From Chimonanthus salicifolius (taxonomy: Eukaryota; Streptophyta; Magnoliopsida; Laurales; Calycanthaceae): a DNA stretch of 64,000 nucleotides. Position 1 is the stretch's first letter. Every line of letters starts with the position of its first letter. The notes beneath the pieces are model-generated. The model did no database searches and had not been told where the DNA came from. It was given only the letters and a program-made list of their open reading frames with translations. Positions 12,501-25,310 of the stretch are shown here, piece after piece. The stretch is taken from NCBI GenBank assembly GCA_013350335.1, contig CM023532.1:32365708-32429707 (forward strand), in the 5' to 3' direction. The position numbers were made by a program, and so were the translations under genes.

Positions 12501-13686
12501 TCAAACTCTGAGCAATGGGAATCTGCCGAAATAACTGGTCGTAAAGATGGAGATTTATATGATGCTATAATCCGAGACCCATCAACTGCAACCATCTCTT
12601 GTTATTCAGAGCTCGAGGGAATGAACCGTCAGAACATCAATCCAGCCAATGAATTAGCAAGTATGAATGCAGAAAATGGCATAGAACCACTTGAATACTG
12701 CTCCTCGATTGATCTTCCAAGTCCTGTTGTATTGAGTTCTCTAACTGATAGTCAGCAAAGAGGAAAAGGCGATTCCGAGTTGAAGGGTCTCCAGGATTAT
12801 GTATTGCAATATCCAAATGAGCTGCCGCCGCCACCTCCACTCCCTCCACTGAAATGGAGGATGACAAAGCCCACTTTCCCTTCATCGGCTAATAAACAAG
12901 AGAGTACTGATGAAGATGATACTCAAACTTTGCAGGTTGAAAAGCATGATAGCCCACATCAAAAGCCACTTCCACCTATAAATTCTTGTAGCTCTGAAGG
13001 TGACTGTCAACGCAATGGTCAACATGTTCAAACTCTGGTCACGTCTCTGCCGTCCGAGCAAGTCCAACCAAAGAAGCCTCATGATGTGGAAGCTATTTCA
13101 TCTCCTGATGAGAGCAAGGTATTCAATTAAATTTATTCGTGTCAATTTTATCTCCTGGTTTCATGCATTATTCTAAGCTTGCATATCTTCATTCACATGC
13201 CCAAAGTGTGTATTTCTGTCACTTGTGCATTATCCAAGTTGTTTTTTAATTAGGTTCATCAGGTACTGGCTGAAGAATCCATCTGGTCCAGTTATCAGGT
13301 GGGACACACATTTAAAATAATAATAACTTGTAGTATATCCTGCAGTCCAGATTGAATGTACATGTGAGATCAACTTAGATTGACTGGACCTGCCAATCTT
13401 TTAACCAGACATCTTGATCACTGTACAAGTAACAGCATACAAATAGGGTCAGCATTACCTTCTTTCTTCCAGGAAATAGTAGTTAGATAAAAACTTGGTT
13501 AGCAATTTGAATAAGGTATTTAATCTCGCACACATTGTGATGGCAAAAGCTAATTGGGAGCAGGGTTGTGATCTCCTTCTGATTTTCCTTCATGTTTCCT
13601 GGTTTTATGTCTCCTCATCCTAATCTAATCAAAGTTGTTAACAGGCTTTTGCGGGTGGCAACAATGAGAACCAGAGTCATGGCTGA
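6511..13686 (+). CDS. SCAR/WAVE-type actin regulator, frameshifted and lacking a visible VCA module
   Basis: SCAR proteins are the Arp2/3-activating subunits of the WAVE complex, which drives branched actin assembly in plant cell shaping. Exons read: 6511-6665, 8187-8350, 8642-8765, 8841-8973, 10274-10341, 10482-13118, 13254-13298, 13645-13686, all GT-AG and in phase. Exons 1-4 encode residues 1-192, the SCAR homology domain that binds the Abi subunit: it starts [12 protein letters not shown] and contains [27 protein letters not shown] and [17 protein letters not shown]. Exon 6 carries long disordered Ser/Thr-rich sequence, a 3 x 50-residue repeat, the family motif LEPSKPPDF and a [11 protein letters not shown] proline stretch. 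Two +1 frame changes interrupt exon 6, near 11640-11695 and near 11834-11849. The small last exons end ENQSHG-stop with no WH2 or acidic (VCA) segment. It may be a recent pseudogene, a VCA-less SCAR-like protein, or an assembly-damaged gene whose 3' end is missing. Confidence 0.85.
7670..7830 (+). mobile_element. SINE remnant in SCAR intron 1
   Basis: A B box-like TCAAGTTCGACTCCTC near 7706 is followed by a body ending GGGGATTAGTCTCACCTCC and a short A-rich stretch near 7820. This layout matches tRNA-derived SINEs. The A-box end is not clear and no target-site duplication was recognised. Confidence 0.5.
9190..9700 (+). mobile_element. RTE-type LINE fragments in SCAR intron 4
   Basis: At 9193-9411 an open frame encodes [16 protein letters not shown], the C-terminal end of plant RTE-like reverse transcriptases. 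It closes with a tail resembling CCGATCCCATATAGATGGGG followed by a short TGATGATGA run, typical of RTE 3' ends. A second, more decayed piece (about 9440-9690) carries [15 protein letters not shown] and [14 protein letters not shown] sequence and ends in a similar tail. Both are 5' truncated and interrupted. They lie in the same direction as the host gene. Confidence 0.7.
11203..11655 (+). repeat. three 150-bp coding repeats inside SCAR exon 6
   Basis: The frame holds three successive units of 50, 50 and 51 residues starting at 11203, 11353 and 11503, exactly 150 bp apart. Each contains KDL/KEL followed by PNSTCS, an AQ-P-P/Q segment, MAS/IAS and a cysteine before VSR. The units differ at many positions, so the duplication is not recent. 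The first frame change lies just after the last unit. Confidence 0.9.
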
Positions 13687-13876
13687 TTGTCATGGAATGT
13701 AAAGAGGGCAGTAAAATCCTATTCATGAGGCCACCATGCACCTTTCAAACTGGTGACAATAGCCTTTCATAGAGCTGTATTATTATGTGAATAATCTCAG
13801 CTCTTTTGTATATTGTATTTGTTAATCCTGTTCTGTATTTGTTCCATGCTATCTCCTTCATTCAAGATTGAGTCGT

Positions 13877-13882
13877 AATAAA
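13877..13882 (+). promoter_or_regulatory. possible polyadenylation signal of the SCAR gene
   Basis: AATAAA about 190 bases after the stop codon read at 13684-13686, in a plausible 3' UTR. Plant polyadenylation signals are loose, so this is suggestive only. Confidence 0.4.
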
Positions 13883-15233
13883 CCTCCGTGTGACAGTGGA
13901 TCCATGTGTAAATTCTTCATTTCAATCATTTATGCATAATTTAAAAAAAAAAAAAACTGGGTCGAGTTATGAACTTTAGATATCAAGATTTTTTCCTTGA
14001 AAGATTATATGTAAAACACTATTCACCGACACCTGGGTACCACTCTGTGTACCACTATATCGCGCCTACTTTTGCTCAAAGGTCTATTCTTGAATATAAG
14101 GCTCTTCAAGATTTTTGTAGGACTTGATCATCCATGCTTTCATCATCTTAGAAAAGATTTTTAAGTATGAGAGTCTCTTGGTCTTACCATTGTTGCCACT
14201 GTATAGCAATGGAGGAATTACTGAGCCTTTTGACTTTCTTCATTGCAGATTTTCATCATTTTGCATAATATGTTTACATAATTATAATGTCATTAAAGAA
14301 AGATAATCAGGTGAAGGTCCATAGCCAATAACCAGTTTTGATTTGATCAACCAAAAATATCCCAATCACGCATGCAGCGGCGGCACAAATGCTCCATGTT
14401 TTTTGGGGATTCACCTATATTTTAAATTTTGTTTAGTGTAATCACATGTTTAAATTATGCTTATGACTCTAATTAATTGACTTTTCCCCTTTAAATGAGA
14501 CTTTTAAGGCATGGAACTCTGTAATTAGACCATCTTTAAAAATATATATAGACATTGTTTTCTGCAAGTAATCAACTGTGTCAATAGATTTAAAGAATGA
14601 ACGGCTAGAATTGTTTGATTTGATAATATAACACCAACTCAGTTGAAATCAGTATTTTGTAGAATGATGTGACTCAATAAATATGCTACATATAACGATA
14701 TAAGCCACCGCCCTTTGATTTGTACGGCTCTTTCGAGACTTTACTATCATTTAGATCTAAGAGAACTGAAGAGAATGCAGCCGATTCGCCTCATTTTCAG
14801 TATACTAAACAAATAAATTTTTCTCTCATTATTTTTTTTTAAATTTTTATAAAAAAATTAGAGTTAAGTTGGATCACATCAAGTCGAGTTGAATAAAATA
14901 AAATATGGGTCAAATCGAGTCAGATTAGTAATTAAAAAAATCAAACTTGACTTGAGTTGAGTCATGCAGGAAATATCTATTGTTATCTATACATAATCTA
15001 AATCTAATCCGGCCCATTGTCACTTCACTCCTAATTTCCTTCTTTGCTTATCATACATTTTCCTTTTTTACGAGCATCCCTGAAGAAATTCTCTAACATT
15101 TGGTGGCCTAATTATAGTATCATTACATTCATTAAATTAAAAAAGCATACTTAATTCTTAAAACAAAAATTAAAATTAGTAACTTTTATAGACTATTAAT
15201 TTAAAAAGTAATTTTTGAATGACTATTAGATAA

Positions 15234-15475
15234 GGACACTCATCCTAAAACAGATAAAATTTGTTAGAAGATGCGGGATAGGTGAAATTCTCATTTTATC
15301 ACTAATGGTATACCGATTATCAAATATCGGTGTACCGATATGCAGAATATATACATGCAGTGACGTGTTATTGGTATACCGTTACTTGATAAGCGGTACA
15401 TCAGTATGGTAAAATGGAAATTTCACTCTATTCTGTGTCTCCTAACAAATTATACCCATGTTAGGATGGCTCTCA
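15234..15475. mobile_element. Mutator-like MITE with 9-bp TSD
   Basis: A 242-bp element with inverted ends of roughly 70 bp or more. The left end starts GGACACTCATCCTAA and the right end, read inward, TGAGAGCCATCCTAA. Both continue through AATTTGTTAG and GTGAAATT. A perfect 9-bp duplication ATTAGATAA flanks it at 15225-15233 and 15476-15484. A 9-bp TSD with long inverted repeats is typical of Mutator-like elements. The centre contains ATCGGTGTACCGATA-like palindromes. No coding capacity. Confidence 0.85.
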
Positions 15476-16112
15476 ATTAGATAATGAAGTAACCCACTTA
15501 TCCATGTCCAAATAATTTACATTATCTTCATCTTTGATCTAATTTCACCTATCATATTGTATAAGTTGATAATTCAATCCATCCATCCATTGATGAAGAT
15601 GACTTATCAACTTCCCCTCTTAAAAAAATACCCTAATCCAATTTTGGGTTATGTGCCAATCTTATGAAAAAATAGATCATGGATCCAAAATACCATAAAG
15701 AAAGGAAATCATGGCTTAGTCAGATGCGATTTATTAATTTTGTACCTAATCTAATCGCATGAATGAGAGGTGTGGTAATAATACCTTGGTTTTTGTGTTT
15801 TATAAGTTGTCACGATAAGAAAACCTAATTTCTATATTATTTTATTAGAAACATATGTCACGACAAATGTATTGATAAGCTAAAAAAGTAAAAATATATT
15901 GCAAGTTGACAATGAATATGAGACACTGTCTCTGCATAAGCAAATGAAGTCTTGAGAGGAGAAGTCTACTGTCAACTATCAAGCACAATAAATATATGGA
16001 ATAAGTTAATTAATATTAATAAATGAGTTCTGTTCATTATTAAAACCTTTATTGTTTATTTTATTATTTTAAATTAGATGATTAAAAAGATTCATTAATT
16101 TATAATAAATAG

Positions 16113-16276
16113 GTGTAGCTCAACTGGTTGTCTCTCATCTTTAGAAGTAGGAAGGTTATAGGTTCGAGCTTCCTATGGTCTAATCTTGATGTGCTCTAGG
16201 GATAGTGGACCCACCTATGGGAATTTTACTGCTGGGTATCCCGCAGTTTTTCACCTGTAAATTCAAAAAAAAAAAA
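16113..16276 (+). mobile_element. complete tRNA-derived SINE with 23-bp TSD
   Basis: The body starts GTGTAGCTCAACTGG (Pol III A box) and carries the B box GGTTCGAGCTTCC from 16161. It ends in an A run just before the downstream duplication. A perfect 23-bp direct repeat flanks it at 16090-16112 and 16277-16299. The intact promoter boxes, A tail and unmutated duplication indicate a young insertion mobilised by a LINE. Confidence 0.92.
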
Positions 16277-16736
16277 ATTCATTAATTTATAATAAATAGT
16301 CGTTAATATTAATCCTTAATAAAAGTGTTTATTATAAGTGTTCACTGTTCCAACTTCAAAGTTGTGAGTTTAAGTGTTATGAATGTTAGGTTTTTGGTCT
16401 ATATAGAAAAAAATCATGTCAAATTTTAATAAAAATGTCAATTCTAAATTAATGAGATAAATGAATGAAGATGATTAAGTCTGAACCAAACTACTCAATT
16501 ATCATTTGTATTATATTTTGAATTTATTACACCATTCAATTGTCTTTGAAAGTTGACTTCTACGGTACAGAAGAAAAAAAATATATAGAATAATTAAAGA
16601 GAAAGAATCTTACTGGGGCAACTACTTATTATTTAAAAGATTGAACAGAACACATAAAATTTAAATAAAAAAAGTTGTAAACACAAAAATCAACCCCTAA
16701 AATATCAAATTAAGAGATAGTCTTTTAAGCAGAAGT

Positions 16737-16920
16737 AGGGGTTTAAATTTCAGATTCGGACGATATCGGCCGCAAAATCTCTCTTTCTTAATTTTTTTTA
16801 ATTAAAACCACTGATATTGGACGATATGGGCGACATACATTTGACGATATATATCAGATATCGTCCAATTTCAACAAATTTTGACCGATACAGTACGTAT
16901 CGACCGTTATTAAAACCCCT
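16737..16920. mobile_element. 184-bp MITE with 10-bp TSD, CGATATCGG-rich
   Basis: Ends are AGGGGTTTAA on the left and TTAAAACCCCT on the right, forming a terminal inverted repeat. The 10-bp direct repeat AAGCAGAAGT flanks it at 16727-16736 and 16921-16930. The interior contains GACGATATCGGCC and further CGATAT words, resembling the hAT-type element at 3968, but the ends and TSD length differ. The TSD length suggests a Mutator-like origin. No coding capacity. Confidence 0.8.
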
Positions 16921-19089
16921 AAGCAGAAGTGCATAATGACGTAATTTCAAGTTCCTCTCATGCAAAATTTTAAATATTTCCTAACTCAACATGGTTAATA
17001 TCGATTCGACTTTGACTCATTTGTATCAATTAAAACTCAACCATTTTCATTTAAATTCTAATTTAATAAATACAACTTTGACTCACTGTCAACCAAATTT
17101 AATATTTAAAATATTGTTTAATGGTAGGCTACATTCATTGAATGAGGCTTTTTTTTTTTTTTTTTTTTAAGATAGCTTGATCTATCTTTGCAAGGCATCG
17201 GTTGGGTTGGGTTGAATTGACATTGGATGATCCCATTGTGTGAAGTTTGACAGGTTTTGAGGTGATACCAACTTTACTTAAGTTATTTAACCAACTAATA
17301 TACTTTTTATTCCTTTTCATTTTAATCATCATTAGCTACAATAATCCCTTCTTACGTGGACTTATCTTTTCTTTATTACAGTACTTGAATAAAATAAAGC
17401 ACATTAGTCGATAAAAAATAACTATTATTATAATAAGTTATTCAGTAGCCTACTAAGTCACCCACTCTCTTCTTCATAAAATACAATAAAATTTCTTTCT
17501 CTCTCTTCACATGTTTTCATGCGCATGATTGTACTTGTTTCATGAAAGTTGCTGAATATTTTATTTTAACTGCGATGTTGGTTCAATTTTAGATAATTTT
17601 TTTTGAATCTATAAAAAACTAATCTAATAAAATATAAAAATTACTTAAAATGTTTTATAATTAATTGAATACAAAAATGAATCCATTATTCAAACATAAT
17701 CATAAAAATCTAATAAGATTATCAAACTAAATATAATTGTAAATCATACTTCACCTATAACTTTGTAATTATCGTTCCAAATTGTTAAAATTACCTCACT
17801 TAAGACTCAATTTCGAATAAATAGCAGTTAATTATTTTATTTGAAGACATGATCTATTTAATAAAGTAATTCAATTATAGCTTAGCTTAGTAAAAGTTAG
17901 CCCACTAAGCTATAGATGTTAAGCCTAATTAGATCAAAACTCAAACACCCATTTGATTCTACCTAGTGAGTAGTGATTAGATTAAGTTGATTAATTAAGT
18001 GAACCAAAAGCTTGTCCTAATAAGTTCAAAATTAAGTTTCATCGAGTTTGATCCGATTTAGTGACAAATACATGATAGCATGGTCGGCTTTGGCCATAAG
18101 TAGTATAGGCCACTGTCTAAGATCTTTCAAAATAAGTTTAAAAAACAATATGCAGCAGGACCCATGAGATTTTAAGACCTCTGCAATAGGGCCTCATCTC
18201 AACCATTTTATTAGGGGCCTTGAGATATAAGGAAATTTATAAAATTTTACCTATTATGATCATTCTAACCTATCTTTAAATTCTTAAATTTTATAAATTA
18301 ATTAATTATTTAATTTAAAAAAACTTGAAATCATATAATTAATATTATCAAATGAAAAGTCGGTCTTGTTAGTGGAAAAGTCCCACAGACGCAAGGAAGG
18401 AAGAAAGCATCGGTAATAGGATATTCCAAACTAAGCCCTTTCTCTTTCTCTAGTGGGTCGGGTCCCAACTCCCAATTCACAAACAAGCAAATTTGAAACA
18501 TCTTTCCTTTTCTTTTTATGTCTTATCATGTAATTTAAATGTCCTTTTTGTGTCTCATGGACCATGAGAAAAAGTTGAGACCCACCTAAATAATGGATTA
18601 AATCAGTAAATATAATATTTTAAAATATACACATATGTAGTTTTTAAAGCAAAACAACTTAAAAAATTTAAAAATAAATTCTAATTTTATTATATTAAGA
18701 TATTTTAATTTTAAACAGTGAGAATCATCTCCATACATAATACACATTTATATATAATATATTCAAATAAGTATATTTGAGAGTCGTGAATTCAATTTAC
18801 AGTGTCCATAGATATTCGGTGATTGTTTATTTGCTTCTCAATACAGATAGATGTAGACTTCGATTTAGTTTTAAAGTTAAAATATTAAACAAATATAAAA
18901 TTAATTTAACTTTTTATAGATTTATTCGATTTTTTATCTTGTTACAAACTAAGTAAAAGATCACAGTTCCTTTGAAGTTTTTCTCTTACTTGAATAAGCT
19001 TCATTCAAGTGATACTCTTTTATGTCACTTTGATACTTATTTTATTTTAGATGGGTCCCACGCCGAAAAGACCGACCCTCCCTTCCTTC

Positions 19090-19097
19090 TATAAATA
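19090..19097 (+). promoter_or_regulatory. TATA box of the PEPC gene
   Basis: TATAAATA about 340 bases upstream of the start codon, followed by a pyrimidine-rich leader with CTCTCTC tracts. Transcription would start near 19120-19130. The leader to 19428 contains no ATG. Confidence 0.7.
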
Positions 19098-19332
19098 CAC
19101 GAAAACCATTCGCATATTATAAATCGCCACCCCTTCTCTCCCTCTCTCTCCGACAATTCAGCTGTAGAGAAAATCTGTCTGTACTCTTTTTCTCATCTTT
19201 CTCTGCTTTCTCATCTGCCTTTTACGAGCATCTACGCGCGTACACCCTTTTTTACGGTCTGATTCTTCCCCTTCTTTCACCTCCATTGAGTTTTAACTTT
19301 GACCGTGATTTGAGTCGCCCCAAACGGGCGTA

Positions 19333-19353
19333 GATCTCTTGGCTTGAGAGATC
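19333..19353 (+). promoter_or_regulatory. small hairpin in the PEPC 5' leader
   Basis: GATCTCT and AGAGATC are exact reverse complements separated by a loop of about seven bases, some 80 bases before the start codon. It could fold in the mRNA. No known function; it may be chance. Confidence 0.3.
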
Positions 19354-19428
19354 AAGGCCATTCTTTGCCTAGATCATATATACTCGAGCACTGAGGGTAA
19401 GAATTTATATAAGAAGAGATAGACAGAA

Positions 19429-22400
19429 ATGCCTCGGAGTTCGTTGGAAAAGCTGGCGTCGATCGATGCGCAGCTTCGGCTTCTTGTTCCGGCGAAGGTT
19501 TCGGAGGACGACAAGCTCGTGGAGTATGATGCGCTTCTTTTGGATCGCTTTCTCGACATTCTTCAAGACTTACATGGCGAAGATCTCAAGGAAACGGTAT
19601 ACATTTCGGCTTTCTTTGGTTTTTATCTTATTGAGAGTTTGCTTGAGTTGTTTGGATGTGTTTCGATTTTGATCATTGGCTCTTGTTGTCATCTACGCTG
19701 AGTTCTTATTAGAAATTTTGATTTTTTTTTTTTTATGAAAAAGAACCTATTTTGCGGGAATGAGATAAAAGCATTTTCGATTTTCGATTTTCTACTTTTG
19801 TATGTTTTCATTGTTAAATGATCGAATTTTAGAATACCCATTCTCATAAAGTAAAGCAAAATGATCGATTAATTATATCTTATTCATAATCCAGGTGTTT
19901 CATCTAGGATTTTTTGTTAATTTATAGATTCTAGTGAAATTGGTCTTGCGGGATTGTGGAAAAGGAGAGGATAGAGCTGCGAGACCCTGGTTTAATTCAT
20001 CATCATCATCCCATATCCTATCTATATGAAACTGGTTTTACGAGTGACCCTATAAAAAACCATCATACCAGTCACTCTACAATCTAGCGTGTCCTCTTTT
20101 TTTTTTATTTCCTCATTTTCAAAGGTCGCACTCTTCTCTTAGTGCCTTCGATCTATAGTCTCTCAACTCTAACCAATGGAGTTGTGTTTGGTCTTCTAAT
20201 AATATGACCAAACTATCTCTCAAACTTGTTTATCTCAAATTGTGATCTATCATAGCTATTTTTAAGTTATTCTTAATGCGTTCGTTTATAGCTTTAACCT
20301 TTAGGGTTAAACCTCTCATGCAACGTAGCATGCACATCTCCGCTGTCTTAACTTTGTTTATTTGTCTTTTTTTTTTCTTCGCCCAACACTGCTTCATATA
20401 GCATTGTAGGTCTAGTAATTGTTTTGTAAAATCGACCTTTTAGACAAGGGGATACTCTTTTATCACACAAGACCTCGCTATTTTGTCTACATTTTGCCTA
20501 CCCCGCTTCTATTCTATTTGTTATATCTAAGTTAAAATCTCCTTGAGATCCTACTTAAGAGCCTAAATATCATAATGTGCAACTAAGTTGTTTCCTATTT
20601 TTATTGGGTTACCCTAGCTATCGTCCAATCCACTAAAGTTACATTCTATGTATTCTGTTTTAGTTCTACTAATTTTCAAGTTGTTGGATTCCGACGTTCT
20701 CCTCCACAAAACAAGCCTCACATTGAGTTGTTGTTTTATCTCACTAATTAATATTATGTCATTTGCAAAAGACATTTCATTTCCAGTTAACCTTTTTATT
20801 TAAAATTTTAGAGATTTTTATCACCGAATTCACTGAATCGATTAATTTAGGTGCACGGATGGGAAGTACTTCCCTGTAAAATAACCATTTTAATCAAAGA
20901 TGATAAAAACCATTTCTATTTTTAATTATAATGGTTAGTTTCCAAGAAAGTTACCCCATTTTCATGCAGCCTCATGGAACCTAGATTACCCTTTTAGTAA
21001 ATCAAAGTGAAAGGTGGAGTGATGCTGGCCCATTTCAGTATTGCATTGTTTCACAATACTTTTCTTTTTTCCCCATTTACTGTCATTAGCGAGGAAAAGA
21101 ACACTTGGGTGGATAATTTCTTTTAAAATATAGTACCGTTCCCCCACAAACAAGGTGCAAACTTCTTGATGGGCTCACTTGGGTCCAAATGAATGCGTTG
21201 GTTTGAAATGTCTTAATTTGTATACAATGTCTATAAAATTTCATCTTGATTAGATAAGAGAAGCCATGTTTTTTAAGGCTTTCAAAATTTCACATTTTTT
21301 ATTCGGTAGAAATGCGCCGAGTTAGATCAATAGGTTTTAAAAGTCAAATCAGACATGAGCGCAACTCATGGGGTAGGTGGGTGTGAGGGGAGGAAGGGAT
21401 CCATTTGATCCACTATAGGCCCTACAATCACAGTTGCAGGTGATCCTTATATATACCCAATTTTTTGGACTGACGGTGTTGTTTTTATCTCATTCACATT
21501 ACATGGGTGTGGTGCTATCACCGTTTTCAAGGTAGCTTTTAAGTATCCTGTCCTTTTGTGTGATGTTGAATAGTGTTCCAAGTTATATTATCATTAAAAA
21601 AAACAATACTTACCAGAAGAAAAATGTGGTTGACCGTACATTTTGTGTTGTCCTTTTTTTTTTCCAATTATTGTTGTTGGAGAGGATGATATTTGATAAG
21701 CCTATTTTACTACGATCATGCAATTTACATGCTATGAAACAATTGGGCAATGTTTAATCATGCATTGCATTGTTAGGTTCAAGAGTGCTATGAGCTATCA
21801 GCTGAGTATGAGGGAAAGCGTGATCCTCGGAAGTTGGAAGAGCTTGGGAGTGTGTTAACTAGTTTGGATCCTGGAGATTCTATTGTAATTGCCAAGTCGT
21901 TTTCACACATGCTCAACTTGGCCAACTTGGCAGAGGAGGTTCAGATTGCTTATCGTCGGCGGATCAAGCTCAAGAAGGGAGATTTTGTTGATGAGAATTC
22001 AGCAACAACTGAATCTGACATTGAAGAGACTCTTAAGAGGCTCGTTATGCAGCTAAAGAAGTCCCCGGAGGAAGTTTTTGATGCTCTGAAAAATCAGACA
22101 GTTGATCTGGTTTTTACTGCTCATCCTACTCAGTCAGTCCGAAGATCATTGCTTCAGAAGCATGGAAGGTGTGTTATCAATTTGTCTAGTAGTTAAAGTA
22201 ATTTTTGTTAAGAAAAAATGGGAAAAAAAACATTGGTCCTTCTTTAGCAGCCAAGGTAATGCACAGAACATCATAGGACTATCTCTCATGGCATGAAATT
22301 CTTCGTAGGTTGGAGGAGATTGAAATTTTATTTGCTTATGTGGTTTTTGTTTCTTTTGTGCAGGATAAGGAATTGCTTGACCCAGTTGTACGCAAAGGAC

Positions 22401-25261
22401 ATCACTCCTGATGATAAGCAGGAGCTTGATGAGGCTTTACAAAGAGAGGTAAATTTGATTTGAATCAAACAATGTGCATACAATTCACACACTGTACAAA
22501 TTTCACGTCTGTCATCAACATTGTGAATGCTTGATGTAATCTTGGAAGATACTCAAATCATTCCAGTAGATGATCTTGTCTGATTTTACTATCATTATAT
22601 GATATGTGGACCATTGGCTGCAGTTGTCATTTGCAAGCCAATGATGGATATATTGAACAATCCTGTAGGGAGATATTTGGGCATGATCGCTTCCATTAAT
22701 GATGTAACGATAGGAACAATGAAGATTAATAAATGGTGGAAGGTCAATTTTACAGTTGTTGGTTGATTACCCCCACTAACATCCTATAATACCTGGAAGT
22801 CTTAATTGTCTTTTATCTGTACGATAACATTTTGCACATTTGATTTGGAGCCATCAACTTTTATTGCTCATTATTTTTGAAGAATAACATGTTGCAGAAG
22901 AGCTATGGTCAGGCTTGATACAAGCCGAAAATTGTATTATGCTGTGGAGTGCCTGTTCACTGGTTTTAAAAACTCAGGCACGGGATTTCAGAATAGGCAT
23001 TTTGGTTTCACAAGTGAAACCAGCTGACCGGATAAGTAGCCAATATCATTGGAAAGCATAACCAACTCAAATCAGTCATATTATAAAAACATAATTTGAT
23101 TCAGGTATATAGCCCAGCTGAAACCCACAGAACTCTTCAAGTTTTGAGGTGGTCAACAAATTGTGATAAGCACATAGGAATTCTTCATGAAAGAATATTT
23201 TTTTAAAAAAATCCTAAATACACAAGTATATTAATCTATGATTTTCAGATGTGTCAGCATCATGTTGAACCATTCGGAAGTGTCAAGATGATAATGTTGA
23301 ATCATGTTATTTTGTCTCTACAATTAGCCCAATGTAAATTGCTGAATCTTGTTTTGTTTTGGAGTTATGGAAGTTTGCTTTTTGTTCTGCAAGAAATGGG
23401 AAACTGTTGCTCTCAGAGAAATTTTTAAATGAATTGATGGAGTGGTGTATACTTAGTGTGCATAGTTCAATAGTTCTTCATGGTGCTTTCAATCTTTTGG
23501 AAGATAGGTTGTTCTGTCATTAGTGTTAGATGGTGCAATTAAACTTTTTTTCATTAGACACGTTAAATATATAATAAATCAAGGGTTGACATGGAATCGA
23601 GGCTGTCACCAACCCCAGATTTGCTTGCATTTTGGGAACTAAGATCCATTTAGTCCATCTGAGGCAAGGTTACTGTGATTTCTTTTATTTGTAGATAAAA
23701 TATTAGCCAGTACTATGTATCTTAGTATCTTATGTTAGTGGTGTTTTGAGATGTACTTTTTTTTTTAAATAAAAAAGATAGGTATCTTATGTCGGCGGTG
23801 TTTTGAGGTTTACTTAATTGTAATAGGATGCTATGTCATCAATTCCTAGAAAGCATACCTTTACATAATGTTTTTGTCTACTGCATCCTGAGTCAGACAA
23901 CATCATCATTGTGAACAAATGGAAGTAGATTTGATTGGAGAAGTAAACTCTGAAATCTCTCCTGAGATAGATAGGATAAATGGCTGTGAGATGATGGTGA
24001 TGACCTGTCCTCGTATGGTTAATAAACTATGTGTCGTTTCTTTAATGTAATATAATATTATTTTTATATAAATAAAACCATACTAAGTACTAGAAACACC
24101 TAAACATTTTTATGTGTTTGGCCACGCATGTCCATACTCCATAGCCCATGCAACATCTAATTTTGCTTTCCATGAGCATAGTTGAAAAGATCAGAACCTG
24201 AAAGACTTCCATGAGGAATTTATTCCCAATTTAGGAGATTTCTGAGTATTTAGGAAGAAATTAAATAAAACAGCACTAATAACTTAATGAAAGTATTAAA
24301 TGAGAGTTGAATAAAAAAAATCCTTCATGGATTTTCTTGTACCTAAATAGGTAAAATGCAAGTTATTTAGGACATATATATTATTTAAACATGACAAGAA
24401 TTGTAATAGTAAAGGTTCAGGAGAGTTTTTGGGGTGTATGTCCATTTCTTTTCTTGAAATTCTTACTTGATTGTTATTATTTATTGGTGCCATGGTCCTA
24501 ATATTTTTTTGTCATGGCCTTTTATCATTCCTTACTCCTACTTTTGTATCTTCCATTATCTATCATATAAAGGTGTAAGTGTGTGACAAATACTGATTTG
24601 CCTGAAAAAATAAATTGGCATCTATTGGTTCCTAAGTTAATATAGCAAACCGGTTTAGGTGCAGTGATGCTGGAAAGATCCATAGTTTCTACAGTAAAGC
24701 AAAGGCTGTATAATTCTTTTTTCACATTGATCATTGTCTTTTACATGATATGTAACTGAACAATTCAGAGAGCTATAGATGACATTTACTTTCTGTTGGA
24801 AAATTTATTTCTTACTTAAAATACTTATCCTTTTAAGGGCTTTCTATTAGTTATGTTTCACTTTTCTTTGTTCAGATTCAAGCCGCATTTCGTACTGATG
24901 AAATCCGGAGAACTCCTCCAACCCCACAAGATGAAATGCGGGCGGGAATGAGTTATTTTCATGAAACAATCTGGAAGGGTGTTCCAAAATTCTTACGTCG
25001 GGTTGACACAGCTCTTAAAAACATTGGGATAAACGAACGGGTTCCTTACAATGCACCTCTTATTCAATTCTCCTCTTGGATGGGAGGGGACCGGGATGGT
25101 ATGATACTGTGATCCTTTCCCCCAGATAGGTTTTTTGTTTGACAGGTTTTGTGCATTTGTATGGTGGGGTTACTGTAGAAGTTATTTAATGAACCAGCTT
25201 ATTATTTTAGAGGAAGGTGTCCAGGTGGGAAGGAGGTGGAGAAAGTACTTAGAATTAGAAA

Positions 25262-25310
<49 letters not shown>

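Larger units (their letters stand above)
13687..19089. other. intergenic region between SCAR and PEPC
   Basis: AT-rich DNA with no gene recognised. It holds a 9-bp-TSD MITE (15234-15475), a complete SINE (16113-16276) and a 10-bp-TSD MITE (16737-16920). No WH2 or acidic motif that could complete the SCAR gene was seen. 17145-17168 is a T run. The rest (for example 13900-15200 and 17400-19000) is plain AT-rich sequence in which nothing further could be supported. Confidence 0.6.
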
